Shown here one piece after another: positions 18,766 through 26,927 of a stretch of 64,000 bases of DNA (positions are counted from its first letter, which is position 1; every line of letters starts with the position of its first letter). Made by a program: the position numbers and the translations under genes. The notes beneath the pieces are model-generated. The model saw nothing but the letters and a program-made list of their open reading frames with translations. It did not search any database and was not told where the DNA came from. The stretch comes from Burkholderia cenocepacia (lineage in GTDB: Bacteria; Pseudomonadota; Gammaproteobacteria; Burkholderiales; Burkholderiaceae), in the NCBI RefSeq assembly GCF_900446215.1, contig NZ_UAQZ01000014.1, positions 310,001 through 374,000 on the forward strand. The letters are read 5' to 3'.

Positions 18766-19695
18766 ATGCGAACCCTCTTCTGGGAACTGGTCGCGGGCGT
18801 CACGGGCGTGCTCGTCGTCGCGACCGTGATCGGCGCGATCCTCGGCGCGCGCAGCGGCGGCACGAGCGCGACCATCGTCAACCTGAACCAGCGCATCCGC
18901 GCGTGGTGGGCGATGATCGCGATCATGGCCGTCGCGATCGGCCTCGGCAACAACGTCACGTATCTGGTGTTCGCGCTGCTGTCGTACCTGACGCTGCGCG
19001 AATTCATCACGCTCACGCCGACCACCGCGAGCGACCACACGACGCTCTTCATCGCGTTCTTCGTCGCGATCCCCGTGCAGTACCTGCTGCTCGGCATCAA
19101 CTGGTACGGGATGTACTCGATCTTCGTGCCGGTGCACCTGTTCTTCGCGATGTCGCTCGTGTCGGCGCTCACGCAGGACACGCGCGAATTCCTGAGCCGC
19201 AACGCGAAGATCAACTGGGCGCTGATGGTGTGCGTGTACGGGCTGAGCCACGCGCCGGCCGTGCTGATTCTCGACATCCCGCGCTACGCCGGGCAGAACG
19301 CGCTGCTGCTGTTCTTCTTCCTGTTCGTCGTGCAGATCAGCGACGTGCTGCAATACGTGGTCGGCAAGCTGTTCGGACGCCGCAAGATCGCGCCGCAGCT
19401 GTCGCCGTCGAAGACGATCGAGGGCTTCGTCGGCGGCGGCCTGCTGGCCACGCTGTGCGGCGCCTCGCTGTATCGCGTGACGCCGTTCAGCTTCGGCGCG
19501 GCGTTCGGGATCTCGCTCGCGATCGTGATCGCGGGCTTCGTCGGCGGGCTCGTGCTGTCGGCCGTCAAGCGCTCGCTCGGCACGAAGGACTGGGGCTCGA
19601 TGATCGCCGGCCACGGCGGGATGCTCGATCGCGTCGATTCGATCTGCTTCGCCGCGCCGGTGTTCTTCCACCTCGTGCGCTATCTGTACGTGTGA
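18766..19695 (+). CDS. Phosphatidate cytidylyltransferase (CdsA-like)
   Basis: Protein of 309 residues with about eight membrane helices that makes CDP-diacylglycerol from phosphatidate and CTP. The CdsA signature is fully readable near the C-terminus: S-x-x-K-R-x4-K-D, then AGHGGMLDRVD. An SPSKTIEG block lies before it. It is probably not the housekeeping cdsA, which normally sits with frr/uppS/dxr. This copy belongs to the acyltransferase-phosphatidyltransferase module and may supply a dedicated CDP-lipid pool. Confidence 0.92.
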   Translation: MRTLFWELVAGVTGVLVVATVIGAILGARSGGTSATIVNLNQRIRAWWAMIAIMAVAIGLGNNVTYLVFALLSYLTLREFITLTPTTASDHTTLFIAFFVAIPVQYLLLGINWYGMYSIFVPVHLFFAMSLVSALTQDTREFLSRNAKINWALMVCVYGLSHAPAVLILDIPRYAGQNALLLFFFLFVVQISDVLQYVVGKLFGRRKIAPQLSPSKTIEGFVGGGLLATLCGASLYRVTPFSFGAAFGISLAIVIAGFVGGLVLSAVKRSLGTKDWGSMIAGHGGMLDRVDSICFAAPVFFHLVRYLYV

Positions 19696-19698
19696 GGC

Positions 19699-19721
19699 GC
19701 GGGCGGCGCCATGCCGCCCGT
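19699..19721. terminator. Hairpin between convergent genes
   Basis: GGGCGGC (19701-19707) pairs with GCCGCCC (19713-19719) across a five-base loop, between the cdsA stop and the convergent secreted-protein stop. There is no T-run, so it is a possible bidirectional or weak intrinsic terminator. Confidence 0.4.
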
Positions 19722-19735
19722 GCCTGCGCGAAGCA

Positions 19736-20560
19736 TCAGTACCCTTCGCGCAATGCCTTCGGCACGACGTAGCGGCCCCGTGCCGCGTCGAACTTCACCG
19801 TATGGCGCGCGTGGATGGCCTTGCCGCCGCGCGTGCCCGTTTCCGTGACCGTCAGCGGATAGACGTCGCCGGCGCCGGCCAAGTCCGGCGCGATCTCGAA
19901 GCGCCGTTCCTCGCAACGCGCCCGCGCATTCGCACATTCGCTCGATTCGGCATTGTCGAGCGCCTCGTCGATGCGCGCCGCCGCCAGCACCAGCGCATTG
20001 CCGTACGGCAGCCAGATCGACCGGAAGGTTTGCGTATAGCCTTGCCGCATGTCCCCTTCGCCGATGACGAACCCGAACAGGTGCGGCCCGAGCCGCTCGA
20101 TGCGCACCGTGCCGGGCTCGCCGCGCTGGCCCGACGCGATCTGCGTCTTCTTCACGATCGGCTCGAGCGTCTTGCCGTCGGCCGTCGGCTTCAGCACGTA
20201 CAAATCGATCGCGCCGGTCGAAGCGTCCGAATCCATGCCCGGCATTCCGTTCTGTACCGCAGCCTCGGTCTCGCCGCACATCGCGAGCAGCATGCGCGGG
20301 CCGTCCGCGGTCGCGACGCGCAGCGAACCGCACGGCGCATAGATGAAATCGTCGCCGTCTGCCTGCCAACCCTTGCGGTCGGCACGCCAGTTGCCGTACG
20401 TGTCGTGGACGAAGGTCTTCAACGAACGGTCAAGCTGGACCGGCTCGGCCGCATGAACGGGCGACGGCGCGGAGAGCGCCGTGAGTACCGCGAGTGCGCC
20501 AAGTGCGGCGAGCGAAGCCGCGAGCGGCTCGAGACGTGTGTTCCGGTGCGGGACGGTCAT
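19736..20560 (-). CDS. Exported protein of unknown function
   Basis: Protein of 274 residues with a clear Sec signal peptide: a basic start, a hydrophobic core (LAALGALAVLTAL), and cleavage near VHA at about 37. Four Cys residues (for example SECANARARCEERR) could form disulfides in the periplasm. No family was recognised and no catalytic motif seen. ATG 20560 is the first start and gives the signal peptide. It is divergent from the LuxR-type regulator and shares a 263-base gap holding a perfect 13-base tandem repeat, so the regulator may control it. Confidence 0.8.
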   Translation of the reverse strand: MTVPHRNTRLEPLAASLAALGALAVLTALSAPSPVHAAEPVQLDRSLKTFVHDTYGNWRADRKGWQADGDDFIYAPCGSLRVATADGPRMLLAMCGETEAAVQNGMPGMDSDASTGAIDLYVLKPTADGKTLEPIVKKTQIASGQRGEPGTVRIERLGPHLFGFVIGEGDMRQGYTQTFRSIWLPYGNALVLAAARIDEALDNAESSECANARARCEERRFEIAPDLAGAGDVYPLTVTETGTRGGKAIHARHTVKFDAARGRYVVPKALREGY

Positions 20561-20598
20561 GACGAGGTTCGTTCTGGTCGGAAAGAAACGTTGCGGAA

Positions 20599-20624
20599 AG
20601 TTGCAAGTGTGAGTTGCAAGTGTG
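20599..20624. repeat. Perfect 13-bp tandem repeat, possible operator
   Basis: AGTTGCAAGTGTG occurs twice back to back (20599-20611 and 20612-20624), about 40 bases upstream of the exported-protein start and 200 upstream of the LuxR-type gene. Each unit contains TTGCAA. The placement suggests tandem regulator binding. Confidence 0.5.
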
Positions 20625-20811
20625 CACGATCACGGTTGCCGTGGCGCGATGCCGGTGCCGCGCACCGGCCACGCCGCACGGCCTCGCCAATCGCGTCGGC
20701 CGGCGTTACGATCTCGTTCTTCACTCCAGGCTCCGTACGATGCGCGCGGGAATCGGCCGGCGAGGCCGTCGCGTCCACGCACGGCGCGGCGCCGCACGCG
20801 CCGTACGGCCG

Positions 20812-20820
20812 CCCCCCCCC
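20812..20820 (+). repeat. C9 homopolymer immediately before the LuxR-type start
   Basis: Nine consecutive C residues end three bases before the ATG at 20824 and occupy the place of a Shine-Dalgarno sequence, of which there is no sign. If translation starts further upstream in the same frame (ATG 20740), the tract would be coding and slippage would shift the frame. Confidence 0.6.
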
Positions 20821-20823
20821 GAC

Positions 20824-21633
20824 ATGGACACCCGCATGAACCTGACCTTGCAGGACGTCGCCTGGCACCGCTCGGTCGGGCGGCTCATCGAGACGCTCGA
20901 CCAGCCGGGTTTCTGGCTGTCGCTGATCCGGCTGATCGAGGAATACGTCGCGGTCGACAGCTGGGTCGCGCTGATGTTCGGCGACGGCCGTCCGCAGGTG
21001 TTCGCCGAATGCGCGTACGAAGGCGGCGGCCCCGACCCGCTGTTCCGCGACTACGTGCAGGGGCTGTACCTGCTGGACCCGTTCTACATCGCGAACCGCG
21101 ACGCGCCGACGAGCGGCCTGTTCCGGCTGTCCGACGTCGCGCCCGAGTGCTTTCGCGACACCGAGTACTACACGCGCTATTTCACGCACAACGTCGTCGA
21201 GGACGAGGTGCAGTTCAACGTCGTGCTCGATGACACGCGCACGCTGTGCCTGTCGCTCGGCAGCAAGCGGCGCTTCAGCCCCGAACACGTGGCACTGCTC
21301 GACCTGGTGCGGCCGTGGGTCGCCGCGCTGATGCGCCAGCGCTTCGCATACGAGCCCATGCTGGCCGAACCGGCTCCGTCGCGCCGGCCCGGCGCCGATG
21401 CCGGGAACGGCTTCGAGCACGCGATGGCACGGCTCGGCACGCCGCTCACCGCGCGCGAGCTCGACGTGATCCGGCTGATCCTGAGCGGACGCTCGAACAA
21501 GGAAGTCGCGAGCAAGCTGGACATCTCGGCCGAAACGGTCAAGGTGCACCGGCGCAACATCTACGCGAAGCTCGCGATCAATTCGCAGTCTGAACTGTTT
21601 GCGCTGTTCCTGAAGGCGCAGACCGATACGTGA
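20824..21633 (+). CDS. LuxR-family transcriptional regulator (no autoinducer domain recognised)
   Basis: Protein of 269 residues. The C-terminal 60 residues form a GerE/LuxR winged-free HTH: LTARELDVIRLILSG, then SNKEVASKLDISAETVKVH and RRNIYAKL. The N-terminal 190 residues are not a recognisable acyl-homoserine-lactone or receiver domain; a GAF-like sensor is possible. ATG 20824 is chosen because the conserved-looking protein begins there, but the region just before it is the C9 tract and lacks a ribosome site. An upstream in-frame ATG at 20740 is a real alternative and would place the tract inside the gene. Confidence 0.82.
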   Translation: MDTRMNLTLQDVAWHRSVGRLIETLDQPGFWLSLIRLIEEYVAVDSWVALMFGDGRPQVFAECAYEGGGPDPLFRDYVQGLYLLDPFYIANRDAPTSGLFRLSDVAPECFRDTEYYTRYFTHNVVEDEVQFNVVLDDTRTLCLSLGSKRRFSPEHVALLDLVRPWVAALMRQRFAYEPMLAEPAPSRRPGADAGNGFEHAMARLGTPLTARELDVIRLILSGRSNKEVASKLDISAETVKVHRRNIYAKLAINSQSELFALFLKAQTDT

Positions 21634-21744
21634 CGATCGGGTGGCGTGACGCGTTCGCGGCCCGCATTGCGCCCCTCCCGTACCGCCGATACGCGCTATC
21701 GGCTGCGCCTTCTGTGCAAACGAACGGCACGCCCCTATCCTTGC

Positions 21745-21869
21745 GCGATCCGATCCGGTCTGCCCGTTCGACACGAAACGGGCGGCAGACGCTGGCCTGG
21801 GTTCTGATGGCACCTCCTCGTCAGTCAGGACCTGTTCGCCGACCCTTTCCGAAGGGTCGGCGTTTTTTT
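21745..21869 (+). ncRNA. Candidate small RNA with C-rich loop and intrinsic terminator
   Basis: A gene-free stretch with three consecutive stem-loops. Stem 1 is 21758-21790 (GCCCGTT/AACGGGC plus GTCT/AGAC with a bulge). Stem 2 is 21800-21832 (GGTTCTGA/TCAGGACC with one G-U pair), whose 17-base loop exposes CACCTCCTC, complementary to ribosome-binding sites. Stem 3 is the terminator. Upstream, TGTGCA (21713-21718) and TATCCT (21736-21741) with 17-base spacing form a modest sigma-70 promoter. A CCUCC loop plus a terminator is the usual anatomy of a trans-acting regulatory RNA that blocks translation. The terminator is over 200 bases past the luxR-type stop, too far to be simply its own. Confidence 0.55.
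21837..21869 (+). terminator. Strong rho-independent terminator
   Basis: A perfect 11-base-pair stem (CGCCGACCCTT/AAGGGTCGGCG) with a four-base loop TCCG is followed by seven T residues at 21863-21869. It ends the candidate small RNA and any read-through from the LuxR-type gene. Confidence 0.9.
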
Positions 21870-22020
21870 CATGGCTGCCCGCACGTCGTTCACGAGATCA
21901 ATACCCCCAACGGGTTAGCACGTCGGCGGGATGGGCAACGACAGGGTTCGGCGCATACTAGGACCTCGTTCCAACCGCTCCGCCGCCTGTCGCGACGGGC
22001 CACTGCCCCCGAAACCACCC

Positions 22021-22842
22021 ATGAAGCTGAAGCTCGACATCGTGCAGCTCGCCGGCCGCGACGGCGACACGCCCACCAACCTGCGGCGCACGCTCGAAGC
22101 GATCGCGACCTGCGCACCCGGCACCGACCTCGTGATGTTCCCGGAAGCGCAGCTCACCGGCTTCCTCGATCCGTCGAATCTCGCCGAACTCGCCGAGCCG
22201 CTCGACGGCTCGAGCGTCGGTGCGGTGATCGCGGCCGCCCGCGCGCGCGACGTCGCGGTCGTGGTCGGGCTGATCGAGAACGATGGCGGCCGCTTCTACA
22301 ACACGACCGTGTTCGTCACGCCGAACGGCATCGCGCTGCGCTACCGCAAGACGCACCTGTGGGTCAGCGAGCACGGCGTCGTGCTGCCCGGCGACCGCTA
22401 CGCGACAGTCGAATGGCGCGGCGTGCGGATCGGCCTGCTGATCTGCTACGACAGCGAATTCCCGGAAACCGGCCGCGCGCTCGCCGCGCTCGGCGCGCAA
22501 CTGATCCTCGTGACCGACGGCAACATGGAGCCGTACCGCAACGTCCACCGCACGTCGGTGACGGCGCGCGCGATGGAGAACCAGGTGTTCGCGGCGGTCG
22601 CCAACCGCGTCGGCGGCGGCAGCCACGACGTCGTGTTCGCCGGCGGCAGCCTCGCGGTCGACCCGTTCGGCAACCTGATCTTCGAAGCCGGCAACACCGA
22701 ATCGCGGCACGCGATCGAACTCGATTTCGATCAGCTCGCCGCGTCGCGGGCGGTGTACGACTATCGTCGGGATCAGCGCCTGCAGATCGCCGGCGAGCGC
22801 ATCGCGCACGCGGACGGCCGTCGCGAACTGCTGATTCCGTAA
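22021..22842 (+). CDS. Carbon-nitrogen hydrolase (nitrilase superfamily)
   Basis: Protein of 273 residues with the complete Glu-Lys-Cys triad of the nitrilase/amidase fold: Glu42 in FPEAQL, Lys110 in YRKTHLW, and Cys142 in LICYDSEFPE. It would hydrolyse a C-N bond in an amide, N-carbamoyl compound or nitrile; the substrate cannot be read from the sequence. ATG 22021 gives the typical beta-strand start MKLKLDIVQL. A longer frame from 21931 adds an Arg-rich stretch with no ribosome site. It follows the small-RNA candidate and converges on the AtuA-type genes. Confidence 0.88.
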   Translation: MKLKLDIVQLAGRDGDTPTNLRRTLEAIATCAPGTDLVMFPEAQLTGFLDPSNLAELAEPLDGSSVGAVIAAARARDVAVVVGLIENDGGRFYNTTVFVTPNGIALRYRKTHLWVSEHGVVLPGDRYATVEWRGVRIGLLICYDSEFPETGRALAALGAQLILVTDGNMEPYRNVHRTSVTARAMENQVFAAVANRVGGGSHDVVFAGGSLAVDPFGNLIFEAGNTESRHAIELDFDQLAASRAVYDYRRDQRLQIAGERIAHADGRRELLIP

Positions 22843-22886
22843 GCGCCCTGCCGCGTCCGGGCCGCGACGCCGTCGTCACGCCGTCG

Positions 22887-23198
22887 TCACGCCGGATCGG
22901 GCACCTCGATCGCGAGCAGCGCCGAACTGACCGACTTGCCGTGCGCGTCGAGCGCGAGCGAGCGCGTCACGCCGCCGCCGAGCGCATCGCGCAGCACGAA
23001 GTTGAACGCGCCGAGCGCCGGCAGTTCGTAGCGCACGACGTCGCCGTGCACGATGCCCGCGAGCCATCCCTTCACCGTTTCCGCATCCAGATGCATGCGC
23101 AGATGGTCGTAATGACGCGGATCGCGGCAGATGATCGACACGTTCAGCGTATTGCCCTTGTCGCCGGTGCGCGCATGCGCGAGTTCACGCAGTTGCAT
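22887..23198 (-). CDS. AtuA-like C-terminal (ferredoxin-fold) domain protein
   Basis: Protein of 103 residues beginning MQLRELAHARTGDKGNTLN. It matches the small domain that is usually the C-terminal part of AtuA/DUF1446 proteins or encoded just after them. The ATG at 23198 overlaps the upstream AtuA-type stop by one base (TGATG), so the two halves are probably made together and form one complex. The stop lies in an 11-base tandem repeat (22867-22888). It presumably acts with the upstream protein in catabolism of an organic acid or acyclic isoprenoid acid. Confidence 0.8.
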   Translation of the reverse strand: MQLRELAHARTGDKGNTLNVSIICRDPRHYDHLRMHLDAETVKGWLAGIVHGDVVRYELPALGAFNFVLRDALGGGVTRSLALDAHGKSVSSALLAIEVPDPA

Positions 23199-24556
23199 CA
23201 GGCCTCCATGAATGAAAACGACGGCGTCACGGCCGCGCGCGGCAGCAGCACCGACTGCACGGCGATCACCTCGCGCGTCGACTTGAACGCGCCGCCGCCG
23301 CCGGCCGGTCCGTTCGTATAGAGCGTCTCGACTTCGTTGCCGATCCGCGCGGCTTCGGCGGCGTTCGCCGCGCGGCCGGCCACCCGCACGCGCACCTCGG
23401 CCGGCTCGCCGCGCACGGCCGGCGTCGCGTCGCCATACAGCGCATCGACGCCGATCAGGTCGAAGCGCAGCTCGCTCGCCGCGACGCCGGTCAGCGCGAG
23501 CCGCTCTCGAACGATGTCGAGCGCCAGACGCGCCCGGGCGAGCGCGCCGGGGCCGCCGTACGAGATCTGGCCTTCGCCGATCCAGCCGTCGACATACGCG
23601 ACCGACACCTTCAGCGTATCGGGCCGCGCGGTGCCGCGCCCGCCCGTCACGCGCACGCGATCGGCCGCTTCCTCGGCGACCGCCACGCGCGTGAAATCGG
23701 CCACGACGTCGGGTTGCAGATACCGTGCCGGGTCGTGAATCTCGTAGAGCAGCTGTTCCTTGCAGGTCGCCGCGCTCACGCGGCCGCCCGCATGCGGCAC
23801 CTTCGTGATCACGACCGCGCCGTCGGCCGCGACCTCGCCGATCGGGAACCCGAGCCGCGCCAGATTCGGCACGTCCTTGTAGCCGGGATCGGCGAAATAG
23901 CCGCCCGTCACCTGCCCCGCGCATTCGAGCAGATGGCCGACGACGGTCGCCTGCCCGAGCCGGTCCCAGTCGTCCATCCGCCAGCCGAACGCATGGATCA
24001 GCGGCGCGGCGAACAGCGACGGATCGGCGACGCGCCCGGTCAGCACGACGTCCGCGCCGGCCGCGAGTGCGTCGACGATCGGCGCGGCGCCCAGATACGC
24101 GTTCGCGGACACGATGCGGTCGCGATACGCGGCGACTGCGTCGCCCGATTCCTCGAAGCGGAACGCCCCGCGCAGCACGACGTCGAGCACGTCGTCGCCT
24201 TCGACCGCCGCGACTTTCAGCCCCGCGATGCCGAGCGACTGCGCGATCCGCGCGGTACGCCGTGCGGCCGCGCGCGGGTTCGCCGCGCCCATGTTCGACA
24301 CGATGCGCACGCGCCGGGCCGCCGCGACCGGCAGCACCGCGTGCATCCGCGCATCGAGCAGCGGATCGTAGCCGAGCGCCGGGTCGTTGCGCCGCGCCTG
24401 CTGCGCGATCGCGATCGTGCGCTCGGCCAGGCATTCGAAGACCAGGTAGTCGAGCTGCCCGTGTTCGGCCAGTTCGACCGCGGGCTCGATCCGGTCGCCC
24501 GAGTAGCCGGCGCCCGCGCCGATGCGCACGCGCCGTTCAGGTTGCTTTGCTGTCAT
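23198..24556 (-). CDS. AtuA-family (DUF1446) protein
   Basis: Protein of 452 residues of the DUF1446/AtuA family, named for acyclic-terpene utilisation in Pseudomonas, where the biochemical role is poorly defined. Family features seen are the N-terminal RIGAGAGYSGDR block, IVSNMGAANPRAA, and TGRVADPSLFAAPLIHAFGW. ATG 24556 lies 39 bases after the transporter gene on the same strand. The context of a CitMHS transporter, a split AtuA pair and a divergent LysR regulator suggests uptake and breakdown of a carboxylate rather than terpenes specifically. Confidence 0.83.
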   Translation of the reverse strand: MTAKQPERRVRIGAGAGYSGDRIEPAVELAEHGQLDYLVFECLAERTIAIAQQARRNDPALGYDPLLDARMHAVLPVAAARRVRIVSNMGAANPRAAARRTARIAQSLGIAGLKVAAVEGDDVLDVVLRGAFRFEESGDAVAAYRDRIVSANAYLGAAPIVDALAAGADVVLTGRVADPSLFAAPLIHAFGWRMDDWDRLGQATVVGHLLECAGQVTGGYFADPGYKDVPNLARLGFPIGEVAADGAVVITKVPHAGGRVSAATCKEQLLYEIHDPARYLQPDVVADFTRVAVAEEAADRVRVTGGRGTARPDTLKVSVAYVDGWIGEGQISYGGPGALARARLALDIVRERLALTGVAASELRFDLIGVDALYGDATPAVRGEPAEVRVRVAGRAANAAEAARIGNEVETLYTNGPAGGGGAFKSTREVIAVQSVLLPRAAVTPSFSFMEA

Positions 24557-24595
24557 GTCCGTACCGTCGTCCGGCGAAACGCCCGCCGGGAAGAA

Positions 24596-25894
24596 TCAAA
24601 AGACGCCGAGCACGACGCACGCGATCGTCATCACGATCGACGCGCCGAACAACAGCGGAAACGTGAATTTCTGATGCTCGGCCAGCTCGATCCCGCACAG
24701 GCCGACGACGAGGAACGTCGCGGGCGTGAGCGGGCTGACCGGAAAGCCCGTCGTCATCTGGCCGAGCAACGCCGCCTGTCCGACCTGCACGGCCGGCACG
24801 CCGAGCTGGCCGGCCACTTCCGCGATCACGGGCAGCACGCCGAAGTAGAACGAATCGGGATCGAACAGCATGCTGAGCGGCATCGACGCGAGGCCGAGCG
24901 CCACCGGAATGTGGCCGGCCATCGACGGCGGCACGAAGCCGACCGCCGCCTGCGCCATCGCCTTCAGCATCCCGCTGCCCTGCATGATGCCGGTGAACAC
25001 GCCGGCCGCGAGCAGGATGCCGGCCATCATCAGCGCGGCACGCGCATGCGCGTCGATGCGCTTTCGCTGCATGTCGACGTCGGGGTAATTCACCATCAGC
25101 GCGATGCACAGCCCGACCATGAACATCATCGCGGGCGGAATCTTCTCGCCCATCACGACCATCGTGCCGAGCACGACGAGCGTCAGCACGAGGTTGAACC
25201 AGAACAGGTGCGGCCGGCGCAACGCCTGCTCGTCGGCCGTCAGTTCGCGCTTGGGCAGCGGAATCGACGCGTCGTCGCGCGACAGGCCGAGCCGCTTCTC
25301 CTCGCGCCGCCCGAGCCAGTACGCGACGCCGAACACGAACACGAGCCCGATCGCCTGCACCGGAATCAGCGGATTGAACAGCGCCGACACCGGCAGGTGC
25401 AGCGACGCGGACGCCCGGATCATCGGCCCGGTCCACGGCAGGAAGTTGATGCCGGCGGCCATCGACACGGCGGCGGCCAGCACGCGCCGGTCCATCTTCA
25501 GCCGGTCGTACAGCGGCAGCACGGCCGGAATCGTCACGAGAAAGCAGACGGCGCCCGAGCCGTCGAGGTGAATCAGCAGCGCGAGCAGCGTCGTGCCCAT
25601 CACGATGCGCGTCGGCCGCGTGCCGACCGCGCGCAGGATCCGGTCGATGATCGGGTCGAGCGTGCCGGCGTCGGTGATCGTCCCGAAATAGAGGATCGCG
25701 AACACGAACATCCCGACCACGGGCGCGAGCCCCTTCAGCCCGTCGATGACGAACTTGCTGGTGTGCAGTCCGAAGCCGCCGAGCAGCGATGCGGCGATCG
25801 GCACGACGATCAGCGCGACGAGCGGCGACATCCGCTTCGACAGAATCGCGGCCAGCAGCACGACGATCGTGCCAAGCCCGAGTAACGGCAGCAT
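24596..25894 (-). CDS. CitMHS-family citrate/carboxylate:H+ symporter
   Basis: Protein of 432 residues with about twelve membrane helices. The family hallmark is an N-terminal half with IHLDGSGAVCFLVTIPAVLPLY and a second half with LFDPDSFYFGVLPVIAEVA. Members import citrate as a complex with Mg2+ or Ca2+, or related tricarboxylates. ATG 25894 is preceded by GGAG. It heads the minus-strand operon with the AtuA-type genes and is divergent from a LysR regulator that likely responds to the same substrate. Confidence 0.88.
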   Translation of the reverse strand: MLPLLGLGTIVVLLAAILSKRMSPLVALIVVPIAASLLGGFGLHTSKFVIDGLKGLAPVVGMFVFAILYFGTITDAGTLDPIIDRILRAVGTRPTRIVMGTTLLALLIHLDGSGAVCFLVTIPAVLPLYDRLKMDRRVLAAAVSMAAGINFLPWTGPMIRASASLHLPVSALFNPLIPVQAIGLVFVFGVAYWLGRREEKRLGLSRDDASIPLPKRELTADEQALRRPHLFWFNLVLTLVVLGTMVVMGEKIPPAMMFMVGLCIALMVNYPDVDMQRKRIDAHARAALMMAGILLAAGVFTGIMQGSGMLKAMAQAAVGFVPPSMAGHIPVALGLASMPLSMLFDPDSFYFGVLPVIAEVAGQLGVPAVQVGQAALLGQMTTGFPVSPLTPATFLVVGLCGIELAEHQKFTFPLLFGASIVMTIACVVLGVF

Positions 25895-25967
25895 CCGTGT
25901 CTCCTACCTTGTCTTTTGTTGGAGACGAGCGTAAGGTCGCCGCAGCGATAGCACAATTGAAATGATT

Positions 25968-25982
25968 TGATCGCAGCAATCA
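25968..25982. promoter_or_regulatory. Possible LysR operator
   Basis: The interrupted inverted repeat TGAT-N7-ATCA lies in the 97-base gap between the divergent transporter and LysR genes, ten bases before the lysR start. It is a typical place for an autoregulatory LysR site. Confidence 0.35.
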
Positions 25983-25991
25983 CGAATCGTT

Positions 25992-26888
25992 ATGGATCTG
26001 AATCTCCGCGACATTCGCGCGTTCGTCACCGTCGCGCACGCCGGCAACTTCACGCGCGCCGCCGCGCGGCTGCATCTGTCGCAGCCGGCGCTGACCGTGC
26101 AGATCCGCCGGCTCGAGGACATCGTCGGCGCGCGCCTGTTCGACCGCAACAGCCGCAGCGTCGCGCTCACGCAGACCGGGCGCGAGTTGCTGCCGCTGTT
26201 GCAACGCTCGCTCGACGACATGGAACGCGTGCTGCGCGATGCGCGCGCGCTTGGCGAAGGCACGAGCGGCACGGTGCGGCTCGCGTGCCTGCCGACCTTC
26301 GCGTCCAGCGTGCTGCCGGAGTTGATCCAGTCGTTCCGGCGCGACGTGCCGCGCGCGGGCTTCGAGATCCGCGACGGCGTCGCGAGCCTCGTCACCGCGC
26401 TGGTGCGCAACGAGGAAGCCGATCTCGGGCTGACCGGCGGCGATACGTTCGATGCGTCGCTGGAGGTGCTGTATGCGGGCGCCGACCGGCTCGTCGCCGT
26501 GTGCCCGAAAAATCATCCGCTCGCGCGCAAGCGCCGCGTCGCCACCGCCGACGTCGCCGGCGTGCCGCTCGTGCTCACCGCGCAGGGCACGAGCGTGCGC
26601 AGCGTCGTCGATGCCGCGCTGCAAGCGGCCGGCTGCACGCCCGACATCGCGTGCGAGCCGACCTACATGATGACGGCCGTCGCGATGGTGCGCGGCGGCC
26701 TCGGCGTGACGATCCTGCCCGCGACCGCCCGCGAGGTGCGCGCCGAACCCGACCTGGTCGCGAAGCCGATCGACGATCCGGCGTTCGTGCGGCCGATCGC
26801 GCTCGTCGCGAAGCGCGGGCGCACACTGCCGCGTGTCGCGCAGGCGTTCGCCGACCTCATGCTGGCGGAATTGAAAAAGCGCACGTAA
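25992..26888 (+). CDS. LysR-family transcriptional regulator
   Basis: Protein of 298 residues. The N-terminal winged HTH (residues 1-60) reads LRDIRAFVTVAHAGNFTRAA, then LHLSQPALTVQIRRLED and LFDRNSR. The rest is a type 2 periplasmic-binding-protein-like effector domain. It is divergent from the CitMHS transporter, so the usual LysR logic predicts that it senses the transported carboxylate and activates the minus-strand operon. Confidence 0.92.
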   Translation: MDLNLRDIRAFVTVAHAGNFTRAAARLHLSQPALTVQIRRLEDIVGARLFDRNSRSVALTQTGRELLPLLQRSLDDMERVLRDARALGEGTSGTVRLACLPTFASSVLPELIQSFRRDVPRAGFEIRDGVASLVTALVRNEEADLGLTGGDTFDASLEVLYAGADRLVAVCPKNHPLARKRRVATADVAGVPLVLTAQGTSVRSVVDAALQAAGCTPDIACEPTYMMTAVAMVRGGLGVTILPATAREVRAEPDLVAKPIDDPAFVRPIALVAKRGRTLPRVAQAFADLMLAELKKRT

Positions 26889-26927
26889 GCCGCGCGCCCC
26901 GACGCAGGAAAGGTCGTCGTTCGGCGC

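Noticed and set aside
22867..22893. ACGCCGTCGTC tandem repeat at the AtuA-like gene end, considered as a regulatory repeat
   Set aside because: Two units only, overlapping the stop codon between convergent genes; most simply a slippage duplication.
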